A DNA stretch of 64,000 bases from Janthinobacterium sp. TND4EL3 (GTDB lineage: Bacteria > Pseudomonadota > Gammaproteobacteria > Burkholderiales > Burkholderiaceae_D). The stretch's first letter is position 1; every line of letters starts with the position of its first letter. The DNA lies in assembly GCF_900156175.1 (NCBI RefSeq), contig NZ_FTMV01000002.1, positions 434,001-498,000 of the forward strand, written 5' to 3'. The position numbers and the translations under genes are program-made. Under the pieces are notes generated by a model. That model ran no database searches, was not told the DNA's origin, and saw only the letters and a list, made by a program, of their open reading frames with translations. This document shows, piece by piece, positions 63,992-64,000 of the stretch.

Positions 63992-64000
63992 GCAAGCTTA
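63988..64000 (+). CDS. Possible start of the second YeeE/YedE half, cut by the window edge
   Basis: A GTG at 63988 overlaps the stop of the previous gene (GTGA) and reads Val-Ser-Lys-Leu before the window ends. Its position fits the second permease subunit that normally follows. Only four codons are visible, so the identity is inferred from gene order. Confidence 0.3.

Noticed and set aside
1..64000. CRISPR array, tRNA or rRNA, prophage or insertion sequence
   Set aside because: I looked for regularly spaced repeats, tRNA-like T-loop and anticodon patterns, and transposase or integrase motifs, and saw none I could defend. Short tRNAs are hard to exclude by eye.

Overview
The window looks like chromosomal DNA from a GC-rich betaproteobacterium of the family Oxalobacteraceae (Janthinobacterium, Duganella or Massilia type). 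I infer this from gene content and order: thiD-rubredoxin-pilGHIJ-chpA, tonB-aroE-mtgA, miaB-phoH-ybeY-corC-lnt, algC-waaC-waaA, and a PEP-CTERM protein. Nearly all of it is coding, with many start/stop overlaps (ATGA, GTGA, TTGA) that suggest tightly coupled operons. I see no rRNA, tRNA, CRISPR array, insertion sequence or prophage.

Layout. 1-4.4 kb, minus strand: a TlpA-like thioredoxin, aroQ, then accB-accC-prmA (fatty-acid synthesis start; prmA runs off the left edge). 4.4-13.9 kb, plus strand: mpl, yqiA and ubiC; then an RNase II/R-family nuclease, a TonB-like protein, aroE, mtgA, corA and a HAD phosphatase. 13.9-16.1 kb, minus: a divergent thiD and hemL. 16.1-25.4 kb, plus: a rubredoxin and a complete type IV pilus chemosensory operon (pilG, pilH, pilI, pilJ and a 1752-residue hybrid kinase ChpA). 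25.5-26.9 kb, minus: a photolyase. 27.3-32.0 kb, plus: yqgE, ruvX, pyrR, pyrB, a catalytically dead dihydroorotase (pyrC') and an acyltransferase.

32.0-37.6 kb, minus: the most distinctive accessory locus. An AraC-type regulator precedes an AhpD-like protein, an acyl-CoA-dehydrogenase-fold flavoenzyme and a three-part NrtA/SsuA-type ABC importer. Its substrate cannot be read from the sequence. ApaH follows on the same strand. 38.5-40.5 kb is an AT-richer patch with a stand-alone WecA/MraY-type sugar-phosphate transferase and an H-NS protein. It leads into algC-waaC-waaA (LPS core and sugar precursors).

44.3-57.1 kb, minus: two long runs, miaB-phoH-ybeY-DUF4259-corC-lnt and glyQ-glyS-gmhB-plsC-ygjP, with a HEAT-like gene of unknown function at the end. 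They combine translation quality control with envelope lipid biogenesis. 57.1-62.4 kb is signalling: a small HTH-like protein, an HDOD protein coupled to a small protein resembling HD-GYP N-termini, an orphan membrane histidine kinase, and three small genes (DUF1697, DUF3224, a 59-residue membrane protein) ending at a strong bidirectional terminator. The right edge has a PEP-CTERM protein and a BigR/SqrR-like repressor with a YeeE/YedE sulfur permease, preceded by a perfect AT-rich palindrome.

Most of the window is housekeeping. The best candidates for something undescribed are the AraC/AhpD/flavoenzyme/ABC locus, the HEAT-like gene, the AT-rich glycosyltransferase/H-NS patch and the HDOD pair.
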